Shown here: piece by piece, positions 34,445 to 46,234 of the stretch
Position numbering within the stretch: the first letter of the stretch is position 1
Layout: the number at the start of each line of letters is the position of its first letter
Assembly (NCBI GenBank): GCA_028564705.1
Contig: JAPXFQ010000827.1
Coordinates: forward strand, 413,191-477,190
Direction of reading: 5' to 3'
From: Apricaphanius iberus
Lineage: Eukaryota; Chordata; Actinopteri; Cyprinodontiformes; Aphaniidae
DNA: 64,000 bases
Translations under genes and position numbers: made by a program
Notes under the pieces: model-generated
Told to the model about the DNA's origin: nothing
Databases searched by the model: none
The model's input: only the letters and a program-made list of their open reading frames with translations

Positions 34445-35820
34445 AAGTATTTTACTTAACCTTGTGAGGGAGACATAACATTAAGTCAAAGATAAGATAG
34501 GTGGAAGGGAGTTGAGCGTTGCCAAGACGGGCTCCTGTGCAAGATTGGCAGTAATAAAATATAAGAAAATCCCAATCAAGACTTCAGCCTCATCCTTGTT
34601 TATAGAAGGAAGAGATTGTTTTCATAAATATTTACAATAATTTTCACTGACTTGCACTGGAAGAAATGTAGTTAGGCCTATACATCTCCAGGTCTCTTAA
34701 AGCAGCCCCTCAAGCTCTGTAAAAAAAAAAATTAAAATCAGTCTCACAAGAAGTGAGATATTACCAAAGCTAAGATTAAATAGAGCTTTGATATCCAGAA
34801 TCAATTAAAAACACTTTATTAACATTCTACTTTAACACAAAATCATTCGCTTCTAATTGAATACTAATTTAAGCCATCACCAGCCACATGTGTTGTGCTC
34901 TGATGTAATTTCTCACAGTGTAATGCTGTACACACCAGACCTTTGCAGCCATTCCTTTTGAATTGACATAAAGACATAAATCCTATGCTCAGGAAGTTAG
35001 TAATTTCTCTGTATTTAAGATCAAATTGAAGTTATTATTTTAAATAAAAACATACATCCTTTTTTGACAAAAAAACATTGTATCAGATTAAACAATATTT
35101 TTTGCTTGTCTGTAATACAAATGAGTCACAGGGTTAAACCAGGAAATAAAAGGTCGGAGTACTCCTTTAGATTACGGAATTTCTTGGTGTCATCGTGGCT
35201 TTTGGGTGACATTTCTGATCTCATCCTTATGTAGAAAAAAAGACTCATGGATAGTGACCAGTTCAAACCAGAATCTTTGAAACGTCTTCTGGTTTTGTTG
35301 TTGGGTTGATTTCAGCTAAAATGTTTGCATATCTTGCTGTGTGGTCTTTAATAATGTAACACAAGGAAACAAGGAAGCAGCTTTTTTAGGCATTTCTATG
35401 AAATACATCCACAGGTGGGCATCCAATTAAAGCACACGTCAGAATTTTACCTGTCAGAAGCGTACAGTCACAAGTCACAACATCATCATCTTGGTATCCC
35501 AAAATTGTTGAAAGCCACATCTATATCTATATATATGTAAACTTCTGGCTTTGATGGAAGTATTAAAAAAATGTCTATTATTAAGCAAATATAGGCTAAA
35601 CAGTTTTGGTAATCCTAACCAGTACAAATGCATCAAAAATGTATATAAATATGTTTTAAAGCTGTTTCAGTTATACAAATATGTCTGGTATTTTTCATAA
35701 ATAAATGCTATAAGCGAAATTATATTGAAGCCTCAGATAAAGCAAAACATGCTACAGTTTTTTTTATTTATGGATTTTCCTTTATTCATAATAGAGACAG
35801 TTAAATATACAAAAATCTAA
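34445..35820. other. Intergenic part of copy B, no gene seen
   Basis: AT-rich sequence. The TTTTCACTGACTTGCACTGG stretch at 34644 aligns with 19926 of copy A. No RNA gene or further element recognised. Confidence 0.4.
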
Positions 35821-36144
35821 ATAACACGGACAGAAACATGTTGTGAAGCGGCTACCTGTATAAATTTTGTCAACATAAATGCATACAGGTAGATCAGTGC
35901 ATGTTTAAAGCTTTAGGAAGACTATAAAAAGTGCTGAGCATTTATTTGAGATTTTGATGTTGAGACCATTTTGAGCATCCTCTCATTAAAGCATGACAGA
36001 AAAAGTAAGATATTAGTCTGACTCTTGGGAAGAGGACACAGCTGAACTTACAGGATTGTTTTACGTTAAGCACACAGGAAGAGGTGACTCTTGGAAGAAA
36101 ATGTTTAAAGAGCTTCACACAGAGATTTTTCATTCACATCTACA

Positions 36145-37640
36145 ATGGCTTTAAATAAACTGTTCCACATGCTTGCCCTTGTAAACCTTCTCTTTGCAGG
36201 TGTCTATTTATGTGATATAAACTGTGTAAAGGATGTCGAAAACTTAGCTTTCTGGCTTATGTGTGTCATTTTCATAGAGCTTTGTATTATTGTTATAATT
36301 AAAAAACTATAACTAGATATTTCTCTTTTTTCCACTAAGACACAACAAAACTCATTGCGCTCTCAGTGCATCTCCACCTGCTGAAGACACACTGTGAGTG
36401 GTGACCCTCATCTATCCTGATTAGTTTCCACAGAAGTCGTTACTAATCTACTAATGTAGTAATCATGTACATTATCACAATGACAATGAAACTGCATTTT
36501 AAAAAAGTTTTTAAGATTACATATTTTAAAGATAAAAGATTTTTCTACTGCAACTTGAAATTTTAATGACGTTTCATACCTTACCTGGCTCACCTGAACT
36601 CAGCCCAATATCTTTTAACTAATGTTCTTGGTGAGTATAGGAATTGGGTTTGGGGGAAGAGGGTATAATTGTGTAAATGCTTTAAAATTTGTGGGGGAGG
36701 GATGCGATGGAGGGTTATGTGGGGTCTCCTTTCTTTTAATGTGTAAAGTACTTTGAGTTGCATTCTTGTATAAAAAGTACTTTATAAATAAAGTTTGATT
36801 CGATTTAATTTAATAGAGGCCATGATAAAGAGTAGTGCATTTCAACAACATTAGTAGACTATGGACATCTTTAACCTTTTCTTGAAATAATGCAGCTTTA
36901 ATCAGTCCTTCTCTGGATTATGCTTCGTGCATGGAGCAATTGGAGGTGAATGTACACAGCATGCATTACGTTTATAACTGACAAATGAGACGCATCATTT
37001 ACAACATTCTAGCCAAATAGTAATTGACTCCATAACAGACAGAATTTATATGTTTTTTTTTTTCTCCCTTCATTTTGCCAAAGACGCATCATGAATCCAT
37101 GCATGTTTTTCCCCTCTGTAGTAGAGCTCATGGCACACACAGTAGCGGCCGCAAAGTCCTCATTTGAATACTCCAGGTTCCTTGTGCCTGTTATGAATTT
37201 CTCAGAAAGACAACCAACTATTGCAACATTTTTCTCGTTCACACAGTCTTGTCCTTATTTGTAATTTTGATAAATCAGTCCCAATAAGTTTTTAGTTCAA
37301 ATATGAAGCTTTAATGACGTGCTTTTTATTTATTTTAAACTTTGAATATATATTTTGACAGGATTTTAGACATGCACACAATTATTTTAGGAAAATAAAC
37401 TGAGATTGATCGGATTATGGTTTTTTTTCTTTTTCTTTTCCAGGACTTTAAACAAATACCGTATTCGGGTCTGGCTCCACCCTGATGCCTGGCATTTTTC
37501 AACAAGTAGCAAACAAGTAGCAAACCCGAGTTGTTTCTACCGGAAACAATTTAAAATGTCATTAATATTGAGGGTATTTAATTTCAAATTTTGCTGTTTT
37601 CTTTAGTTGTCCTTCTCCAATAAATAAACTTCTATGGTTG
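36145..37640 (+). pseudogene. Protease copy B: signal-peptide exon and 3'UTR remain, catalytic domain deleted
   Basis: Exon 1 (36145-36199) is intact and encodes MALNKLFHMLALVNLLFA with a GT donor, almost the same as copy A. The 250 bp upstream also align with copy A, but the TATA-like box is TGTTTAAA. Similarity continues through intron 1 and stops at the exon 2 acceptor (TTTTCCAG, 37435-37442). From about 37478 (GATGCCTGGCATTTTTCAACAAG) it aligns with the copy A 3'UTR that starts just after the stop codon. So roughly 2.3 kb, exons 2 to 6, has been deleted in one event. If exon 1 were still spliced to 37443, a stop codon (TAA) would follow two codons later, leaving only a signal-like peptide of about 20 residues. 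Confidence 0.88.
36636..36812 (+). mobile_element. 3' end of a non-LTR element in the copy B intron
   Basis: Ends with TGTAAAGTACTTTGAGTTGC and TACTTTATAAATAAAGTTTGATTCG, the usual termination of fish LINE 3' ends. No coding part is present. Confidence 0.5.
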
Positions 37641-37699
37641 TTAATAATAAAACATTTTTTGTTAATAAAGATAATATATTGCAATTATAAAGTTGTCTT

Positions 37700-38515
37700 T
37701 CATGTCCTTATGAACTGCAGATTCTCCGTTTTTTCAGTACTTTGCAAACGTTTTTTGTCAAACCCCTATGGTCACGCTTCATTTCTTTATGCATTTTACT
37801 CATAGGAACCTAACTTTCCTGAGATGTAATCTCGGGGAACTGGTTTATGTCTGAATAATTAATGAGCGGACATTTTATCCTTTAAAATATCCTCATCTGA
37901 CTCTCACCTGTGGATCTAGCCTGTCTTGTGTCCCTGTAGTCACAGAGTGGAAGAAGATTATCATAATAACAAAGTAATTACATAACATGATAAAACAAAG
38001 TACTCATACTTTTGTCTGATGGCTTTTACTTTAAGTATTAAAGGAAAAGTTAATCTTACCACAACTGAAATAACAGTATCTTCATTATTAGAGATTTAAC
38101 ACCGCTATATAAACAAAATACAGTTAAACTATAACAACTACATTTTTAAAATAGGATTCTGTGTGATAGACCAACACAAAATAATCATTCTAACACATGA
38201 ATTAAGCTTTCCATTGTAATTCTGGATGGATGTTTAGGACGTTTTTTTAGACTAGAGAAAAAGTTAAACTTCAATCTCAAGTCTTTTGGTCCGTTTTGAA
38301 GATTGTTTTGTGTTGTGTTACAACAGAATTGGGTTCACTATGAAAACCTATTACCAAGTGCCAAAGTCAATAACTACTAAAGTTGTTTTTTAAACCCTAA
38401 CAGGTTTGGGCACCACCCGACTATCTGGAAATAATAGACTATAATATGTCAGAATGTGTCATTTGCTGCTTTGAATTACAGTGGAAAAAGGTTGAATCAC
38501 AGTAAGTTTGAAGTA
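37700..38515. other. Intergenic with a Tc1-type end fragment
   Basis: TGTGTGATAGACCAACACAAAATAAT at 38160 matches the left part of the Tc1 remnant at 11850. The similarity fades after about 38400. Nothing else recognised. Confidence 0.4.
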
Positions 38516-38752
38516 ATTTAAAGGTCCCATATTATGCTACATTTAGAAAAAAATAATATTTTAATGAGGCCCCCAGAGCATATATTTGCCGTGTGTGCAG
38601 GAAAATTCCTCTCAGATTAGGCATACAGCATGTATCTGAAACCTCCTGATTCTGGACAAGCTGTTTTGGTTGCACTGTGGCTTTAATGCAATGAGCTGCT
38701 GCTTTCCACGCCCCCTCCCTCCCTAAGGCCGTGCCCCCACCAACCCGCAACC

Positions 38753-38908
38753 ATGACAACGCAGTCAGAGTTTGTAATGATGGCCGCTAGCAGGAGCGCG
38801 ATATTCCAAACTGATATATTTGACCCTGAATCTGAAGTTGAAGAGGGAGAAGAGCAACAAGAAGAACAAGAGGAAGTAGTGCGAATGTATATATACAATA
38901 TAATATAA
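38753..38908 (+). CDS. Small acidic open frame inside the Kolobok-like element (51 residues)
   Basis: The ATG at 38753 opens a 51-codon frame rich in Glu and Gln (IFDPESEVEEGEEQQEEQEE) ending TAA at 38906-38908. It lies opposite in strand to the THAP exon. It might be the first exon of a second element-encoded protein or a chance frame. I do not recognise it with confidence. Confidence 0.3.
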   Translation: MTTQSEFVMMAASRSAIFQTDIFDPESEVEEGEEQQEEQEEVVRMYIYNII

Positions 38909-39029
38909 ACATTAAAAGCCTTTTCACTAATGCCCAATAGTAACAGCATTCATGTAAAAAGGCTACAGCTGCTGTGACCGTTCTATACTACGCGTCAGTG
39001 GTATAATGAGACAGAAAGTTTCGTTTCAC

Positions 39030-39228
39030 ACACAGCTACATAGCTAACAGCTACAGCTGACGTTACACAGCTAATCGCTACAGCTACACAGCTAACCTTA
39101 CACAACTAAAAGCTACAGCTAACGTTGCACGGCTAACAGCTACAGCTGACGTTACACAGCTAATCGCTACAGCTACACAACTAACCTTACACAGCTAAGA
39201 GCTACAGCTACACAGCTAACGCTCGGTC
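39030..39228. repeat. Minisatellite of CAGCTAACAGCTA-type units
   Basis: Two copies of a unit of about 93 bp (39036-39129 and 39129-39222), each built of shorter, imperfect units such as CAGCTACAGCTGACGTTACA. It sits just downstream of the THAP exon donor, where further transposase exons would be expected. Confidence 0.8.
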
Positions 39229-39284
39229 TATATTGCCAACACATCACTCACATTGATTAAACATGGTAAAACATGACATCTTAC

Positions 39285-39690
39285 CTCCTCTGATGTTGAA
39301 GGCGGCTCACGGAGAGTTGGTATGGCTCCAACATTCAGCCACAGTTTAGTGGCAAAGCCTGACTGGAACTGAAACAGGTTACTGAAAGACTCCGGTGTAA
39401 AATGCTTAGCACATACATGTAGTATTTTCGGGACCGTTCCAGGAGAGTTTCCCTCAAAAATAAAAGATATCCACTGGGTCCTCACATCTTCTTGTGTTGG
39501 AACTGCAAAAAGACTTTTGTCTTGGTTGTTGCAGCTTGCAATAGAGCAGCTGGCGTGTCGTCCTTTCCCACTGGGCAATGTCGGTGGCGTGTTGCTCAAT
39601 GTGGCAGACGGCAGTAGCTTAGAGGAGGGCTTATCTTCACAGGTGAAAGTGGGACGGCCTAGTGGGATGGGCCAGGTCCTCTACATACGT
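39285..39690 (-). CDS. THAP-domain exon of a transposase remnant
   Basis: The frame is open on the minus strand from about 39690 to a splice donor read as GAG|GTAAGA (donor bases at 39283-39284). It encodes a C2CH THAP zinc domain: CSIASC (Cys-x4-Cys), a conserved Trp (QWISF), CAKHF (Cys-x2-His) and GAIPTL in place of the canonical AVPTIF. No ATG is found in the open stretch (a TTG lies at 39597-39599), so an upstream exon may be missing. THAP domains bind specific DNA and are used by P-element and Kolobok transposases. No downstream exon is present within the element. Confidence 0.72.
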
Positions 39691-40467
39691 ATGTAGAGGA
39701 CCCAAATAGAAACAGCTTGTGGGAGGCTCTTTCACAGAAATGCAGGGAAGGAGAGATACTGAGAGACACTGAGAGCACAGACTTGCACACACTTCAGGGG
39801 GTCTCCACAGACACCGGTAACTTATAACTATGTGTGAAAAACATGAAAAAGTGCATTTTGCATAATATGGGACCTTTAACTTAAGCAATCAAACTTTTAT
39901 ATATTCACTTTTTTGTTTTTTGTTCTTTTTCTCCGTTAGATCTGCTAGGATGAAATTAAATATTAGCATTTTCTTATCATTAATAAATATTTGCATATCA
40001 ACAAATTTACGGTAAAACAAAAAACAATTACTGAGATAATTGTTCGGTGTTCTGTTCATGAGAAATTTCAGTTTTATAGATTTACCGCTTTATTGCAAAC
40101 CTAGCTTTTAAACAAACTAGTTGCCTATAAACAATAATAACTGATAAACACATTTCACATCTAAGACACGACAGGAATGTGGAATGGAACGGCAATTAAT
40201 AAGCCTTTAAACTGGGGGCTAAATTTAAAACTATATAGATTTTTCGATGCACCGCTAACAAGAACTTTTTCTAGATTCAGTTCAGCCAGGTTGATCCAAA
40301 TTAATTCATGTACATAGTTCACAGCCCCATACTATACAAGTTTATTTATTTATATTTTGACTTCAATAAGGTAAAAAAATAATTTAACCATTTACCCTTA
40401 GCACACTGAATATGTTGTCTAACATTCGGAAACTATGTTGTATCTAGTTTATTCTTTTTCGATATTC

Positions 40468-41648
40468 AAAAATTTTCTAGATACACAAAATAACCATTTC
40501 TCTCAAATATTGTTCATAAATCTGTCTAAATCTGTAATAGTGAGCACTTCTCCTTTGCTGAGATGATCCATCCCACCTCACAGGTGTGCCATATCAAGAT
40601 GCTGATTAGATAGCATGATTACTGCACAGGTGTGGCTTAGGCTGGCTACAATAAAAGGCCACTCTGAAATGTTCTGTTGTATCACAAAGCACAGAAGTCA
40701 CAAGTTTAGAGGGAGTGTGCAATTGGCATGCTGACATCACAGTTGTTGCTCGTGAATTGACTGTTCATTTCTCTACCATAAGCCGTCTCCAAAAGCATTT
40801 CCAAGAATTTGGCAGTACATCCAAACAGCCTCACAACCACAGACCACGTGTAACCACACCATCCCAGGATCTCCACATCCAGCATGTTCACATCCAAGAT
40901 CGTCTGAGACCAGCCACTCGGACAGCTGCTGTTTTCTGATGTCTGTTGTCTGATTGTTGATCAAGTGGCCCATGATGGCCGTAGAGTTATGGTATGCGCA
41001 GGCATAGGTTATGGACAAAGAACACAGGTGCAGTTTATTGATGGCATTTTGAATGCACAGAGATATTGGATAAGATCCTGCGGGCCATTGTTGTGCCATA
41101 CGTCCAACATCATCATCTCATGTTGCAGCATGATAATGCACGTCCCCGTGTTCGAAGGATCTGTACACAACTTTTGGAAGCTGCAAACATTCCAGTTCTT
41201 GCATGGCCAGCATGCTCACCGTCCATGTCACCCATTGAGCATGTTTGGGATGCTCTGGATCGGCATATACAACAGTGAGTTCCAGTTCCTGCCAATATCC
41301 AGCAAGTTTGCACAGCCACTGAAGAGGAGTGGACCAACATTCCACAGGCCACAATCAACAACCTGATCAACTCTATGCGACGGAGATGTGTTGCACTGCA
41401 TGAGGCAAATGGTGGTCACATCAGATGCTGACTGGTTTCCCCAGACCCCCCGGCACACCTATGAGATGGGATGGATTATCTCAACAAAGGAGAAGTGCTC
41501 ACTATCAAAATTTTTGACAGAGTTTTGAGCAATATCTGAAAGAAATTGTTATTTTGTGTTTATGTAGAAAATGTTTCAGACCTTTGAGTTCATCTCATAA
41601 AAAATGGGAGCAAAAACAAAAGTGTTGCGTTTATATTTTTGTTCAGTG
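40468..41648 (+). mobile_element. Tc1-family transposon with long inverted repeats, left end lost
   Basis: The right end is CAGTG followed by TA (41649-41650). The inverted repeats pair over more than 150 bp, for example AGTGAGCACTTCTCCTTTGCTGAGATGATCC-type sequence at about 40539 and its complement near 41470-41500. The outermost 60 bp or so are missing on the left. Transposase pieces appear in shifting frames: helix-turn-helix side at 40715-40939 (HFSTISRLQKHFQEFG) and catalytic side at 41066-41278 (HDNARPRVRR, SPSMSPIEHVWDALDRHI). It is inactive. Confidence 0.82.
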
Positions 41649-41654
41649 TACATG

Positions 41655-43130
41655 TAACTTTGAGTAACTCTTCGAAAAACGTCAAGAGCTTACTCCTTTA
41701 TCTATTATTGTTAATTCCCTTGGCCTTATCAGGCAGGTAGTCATAAATAATTAATGAGACTGAACTATTTATTATTTCCAGATGTTGCTCCAACTTGGTA
41801 AGTTTAAACTAAAGTAATAACTTTATTATTTAATGGCCCTAAGAAACAAGTCAGTTATTCATGGACGGAAAAAAAACTCTTGTTGCACAACACCTTTATT
41901 TAATAATTGAGAGAAGTTAAGTAGTAGCATATTTTTTTACCACTTGTAGACCCAAACCTCTTTAGGTCTTCAGCTTCCCAACTTTTTTCTACAGTGTTTT
42001 CAACATCAAATTCAAAACTAGCAAAGTTCCACAAAGGTAAATGTCTTACACTGGAATTATTTTCAGTCACATGAAATGACCAGAATATCTGTAAATTCTT
42101 TAAGTTCTGATTATTAACAGAACATTTTAGTTTAGTTACATTTTAGTCTATGGGAAACCAGGCTTTACTGTGACAAACGTACATCCCCGATGTATTTAAT
42201 TTGGAACAAATGCATTAATCTGACCTTAAGATAGACCAGAAAACATTTACACAGTTTATAAGTGTTATTTACTTTGAAAAATGCAAAATGTTTATGTTTT
42301 AATTGCTAATTTTTGTTTTTTGCAACAACACATATTACATAATTGTGTCAGGCTGATATATTGCTCAAGCAAGAAAGCCACCTCTAAACATGGCATCATT
42401 TTTGATGTATTAAGCTCTTTTAATAACTTAAAAATCTCTGCGCCGTGACTCCAAGCAGTGGTTTCAGGAAGTGGGAATACATGTGATGCATGAAATCATC
42501 TTAGTTAGTCAGTAGCTCATGCTATCGGTTTACTTATAACAGAGCTTACTGGCATCTTTAATAAGAAATAAGAATAAAGACTCATCAACAGTGGTTTCCT
42601 GTTTGGCAGATATGTTTCACTGAAGAACAACCAAATGATTAAACCTCTCAGAATGCATCATTTACAGAAAAGGAACCATTTCTTCCAGCTTCTTTATCTG
42701 TAATTTACTCACTAACCTCATGTAATACTAACACAATGTTTGATTTTGGAAGTTTTTCTTTAACTGAATTGATGGTATCACAAAGACAGAATAACTGAGC
42801 TGATCATCTGCTAATTTGCAGTCTCTTTTTCAGCTTCTCCTTCTCTTCTACCTCCTCTAGCCTTTATAATCTCATCTAGTCCAGGCTCTCCTCCTCTATT
42901 TCCTCCAGCCTCTCTCCCTTTATCTGCTCTTGCTTCTCGTCCTCTACCTCCTCTGGTCTCTCCTTCTCCATCTCCTTCAGCCTCTTTGCTGTCTGCCACC
43001 TTACAAAAATATGTTGGTGCATGACAAACAGATTAGGGGTAGAATGATCATAGACTTTGGTGGTAAAGTTATTGCCTCAGCAAAAAACGCCTTTACTTTC
43101 ACACTATTTTTATATGTAATTTATTCCCCA
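41655..43130. other. Intergenic, no gene seen
   Basis: AT-rich. 42815-43000 is a pyrimidine-rich tract of CCTCTNCTCC-like units; on the minus strand it reads as a Glu/Arg/Gly-rich low-complexity frame and is not good evidence of a gene. Confidence 0.4.
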
Positions 43131-43136
43131 AAATAT

Positions 43137-46100
43137 ATTCAATTCAATTCAATTCAGTTTATTTATATAGCGCCATTTCACAACAGATGTCATCTCAAGG
43201 CACTTTACAAAAAGAGTTATTACAATACAATGTTTAGTGTAGAAATTACAGAACCACAGAAGATTGCGTCGTGGAATTCTCAGCAATCCCTCATACTGAG
43301 CAAGCATGCAGCGACAGTGGGAAGGAAAAACTCCCTTTTAACAGGAAGAAACCTCCGGCAGAACCAGGCTCAGCACAAGCGGTTATCTGCCGCGACCGTC
43401 TGTGGCTTGGAGAATACATAACAGAGACACAGAAAGAGCAATAGAACTGATGCAGAAGTTTGTTGCAGGACGTGGAGAATTTTCCGTCACTGCAATGCCA
43501 TCTTAGTCAGGGTCGTCAAGCAGGGCTAATCCGGAGCACCTACTATAATAGAAAACAGGTTAGTGCTTGAATTGACAGCACATCATGCAGTTGGGGAGAA
43601 GTAGGAGAGAAAGTAGTCACAGACCCTAATAATGTCCTCCAACAGCCTAGCCTAAAGCAGCATAGCTACTAACATTAACCTGTCTCCTAGCTACTAGGAG
43701 ACCTGGCTACCAACACTCTGTCTTAGTCCTCCTGACCCGTGGACGGTGTAGGGCCGGTAACGGCCCCCGTCATGCCGGGGTCTTCTCGGAGTCGGGTTGT
43801 TTGAGAATGCAGCCCAAAGTGGGTGGTAAACTCCATCTAAGGCTAAATACCGGCACGAGACCGATAGTCGACAACTATCTTAAGGAAAAATAGACAGAAC
43901 TGAGAGGACAGAGTTGAAGAGGGCGAGAAACGTTTAAGAGATAAACGGGTGGGGTCCGCACAGTCTGCCCGGGGGATTCAACCCGGCAGGTAATGGGCGG
44001 CCGCACTGTGCGGGAGGATCCCCTTGAGGGACCTCTCTCCGGCGCTGGCTGGCCCCTGTGGGGCGCATTTCTTCCGCGGCGGTAAGCCGCGACCGGCTCC
44101 GGATCTTTACCTGGCTTACATTAATCTATCTCTACCTAGCTACTCTACCTCTTCCTATCTCTTCCTAACTTTTGACACTCTGCCTGACTACTAACATTAA
44201 CCTGTCTCTTCCTATCTACCTGTCTGACCTGACTCTAACTACCTATAAACATATCTCTAACTGTAAGCTTTGTCAAAGAGGAAAGTTTTTAGCCTAGTTT
44301 TAAAGATAGACAAATTGTCTGCTTCACGAACCAACCCTGGGAGCCGGTTCCATAGGAGGGGAGCCTGATAGCTGAAAGATCTGCCACCCATTCTACTTTT
44401 AGAAATCCTAGGAACTACCAGTAAACCTGCAGTCTGAGAGCGAAGGTCTCTGTTAGGAACATATGGAACAATCAGGTCTCTTATGTATGATGGAGCTAGA
44501 TTATTAAGGGCTTTATATGTCAGAAGGAGGATCTTGAATTCTATTCTAGATTTTACTGGGAGCCAGTGAAGAGAAGCTAAAACAGGGGAAATGTGATCTC
44601 TTCTTTTAATATTCATCAGAATCCTAGCAGCAGCATTTTGAACTAACTGAAGACTTTTAATTGTATTCTGTGGACTACCTGATAATAGACAGTTACAGTA
44701 ATCCAGCCTTGAAGTAACAAAGGCATGGACTAGTTTTTCAGCATCATTCCTGGACAGGATGGTTCTAATTTTTGCAATATTCCTAAGGTGAAAAAAGGAA
44801 ATCCTACAGACTTCTTTAATGTAAGTTCTAAATGACATATCTTGGTCAAAAATGACACCGAGGTTTTTTGCTTTATTACTGGAGGCTAATTTAATGCCGT
44901 CCAGGTGAAGGGGCTGACTAAGTAGTTTCTTTTTCAGAGCTTCTGGTCCAAAGACGACAACTTCTGTTTTATCAGAATTTAGAAGCAAGAAGTTTAGAGT
45001 CATCCAAGTTTTTATGTCTTCCAGACATGCCTGTAGTCTACCTAACTGATTGGATTCATCAGGATTTATGGATAGATATAGCTGTGTATCATCTGCGTAA
45101 CTATGGAATTTTATCCCATGCTGCCTAATTATTTTACCAATAGGAAGCATATATATAGTAAAGAGAATCGGCCCAAGCACTGAACCCTGTGGTACTCCGC
45201 AAGTAACTATTGAGGTTGAGGAAGATCTATTGTTTACCTGAACAAACTGAAATCTGTTAGACAAATAAGATTTAAACCAACCTAGTGCTGTTCCTATTAT
45301 ACCGACACTTTGAAGCCTTTCTATGAGAATATTGTGGTCAACAGTGTCAAAGGCAGCACTGAGATCTAACAGGACCAGAATGGTCACCAGTCCATTGTCT
45401 GAGGCTATGAGAATATCATTAGTAACCTTCACCAGAGCTGTTTCAGTGCTGTGATGAGCTCTAAAGCCTGACTGAAACTTCTCAAACAGCTCATTATTGT
45501 TTAAATGCTCACATATCTGGTGTGCAACTATTTTCTCAAGAATTTTAGATAAGAAGGGAAGATTAGATATCGGTCTATAGTTAATTAAGTCGTTTTGATC
45601 AAGAGAGTTTCTTAAGTAGAGGTTTAATTACAGCAATCTTAAACTCCTGTGGTACATATCCATTGACTAAGGATAGATTCATTATATTTAAAATTGGAGC
45701 AGCGATCAGAGGGAAAACTTCTTTTAAGAGTTTAGTTGGGATTGGGTCTAAAACGCAAGTTGAAGGTTTAGATGAAGCTAATAATTTTAGTACATCACAA
45801 AGTTCGGCTGCATTAAAGCAGTTTAAGCATATATTAGGTTCCACCATTTTTGAGGCTGCCTCATTAACTAAGGAGGAAGCAAGCATATTGGGAAGGTTCC
45901 CAATTATCTTATTCTTTATGGAGTCTATTTTATTTATAAAGAATTGCATGAAGTCGTCACTGCTTAGAGCTTGGGGAATGGTTGGCTCGATAGAGCTATG
46001 ATCCTGTGTGAGTTTGGCAACTGTATTAAAAAGAAACCTAGGATTATTTTTATTCTCCTCGATTAAAGATGAATAATATGCTGTTCTAGCTGTGTGAAGG

Positions 46101-46232
46101 CTCTTTTTATATAGCAATAAACTATTTTTCCATATTAAAAAGGAATCATGTAAATGCGTGGAGCGCCATTTTCTCTCTAGTTTTCTAACATTCTGCTTTA
46201 GGGTACGTAGCTCTAAATTAAACCAGGGAGTT
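43137..46232 (-). mobile_element. LINE (CR1/L2/Rex1 group) with nearly open reverse transcriptase
   Basis: The 3' end with repeated ATTCA units is at the left (43137-43160). The minus-strand frame from 46232 down to 45599 carries the N-terminal part of ORF2 (NPRFLFNTVAKLTQ, LDPIPTKLLKE). A single one-base shift near 45600 leads to the frame ending at 44257, with DLSAAFDTVDH, GVPQGSVLGPILF and [10 protein letters not shown], the catalytic reverse transcriptase. The endonuclease domain is missing by 5' truncation. The 3'UTR (43160-44256) has an unusually GC-rich section at about 43730-44100. It is the youngest-looking LINE here, because only one frame break is seen in about 1.9 kb. Confidence 0.88.
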
Positions 46233-46234
46233 TA

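Larger units (their letters stand above)
32270..37700 (+). repeat. Segmental duplication, copy B (contains decayed protease)
   Basis: Collinear partner of 18590-24490 with scattered substitutions and indels. It lacks copy A's SINE, LTR and LINE-tail insertions, contains its own LINE at 33314-34440, and has lost everything between the exon 2 acceptor and the stop codon of the protease. Confidence 0.85.
38522..39875 (-). mobile_element. Kolobok-like DNA transposon with TTAA target duplication and THAP exon
   Basis: The ends are AGGTCCCATATTATGC (38522-38537) and its exact complement (39860-39875), flanked by TTAA on both sides (38518-38521 and 39876-39879). TTAA duplication together with a THAP DNA-binding domain is the signature of the Kolobok superfamily; piggyBac also uses TTAA but lacks THAP. 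Inside are a THAP-coding exon (minus strand), a minisatellite and a small acidic frame (plus strand). No catalytic domain is found, so this is a deletion derivative of 1354 bp. Confidence 0.82.

Noticed and set aside
42811..42999. Minus-strand Glu/Arg/Gly-rich frame
   Set aside because: Low-complexity pyrimidine-rich DNA; no splice sites or conserved domain seen.
45663..46001. Plus-strand 112-codon frame
   Set aside because: Antisense to the LINE ORF2 segment on the minus strand.
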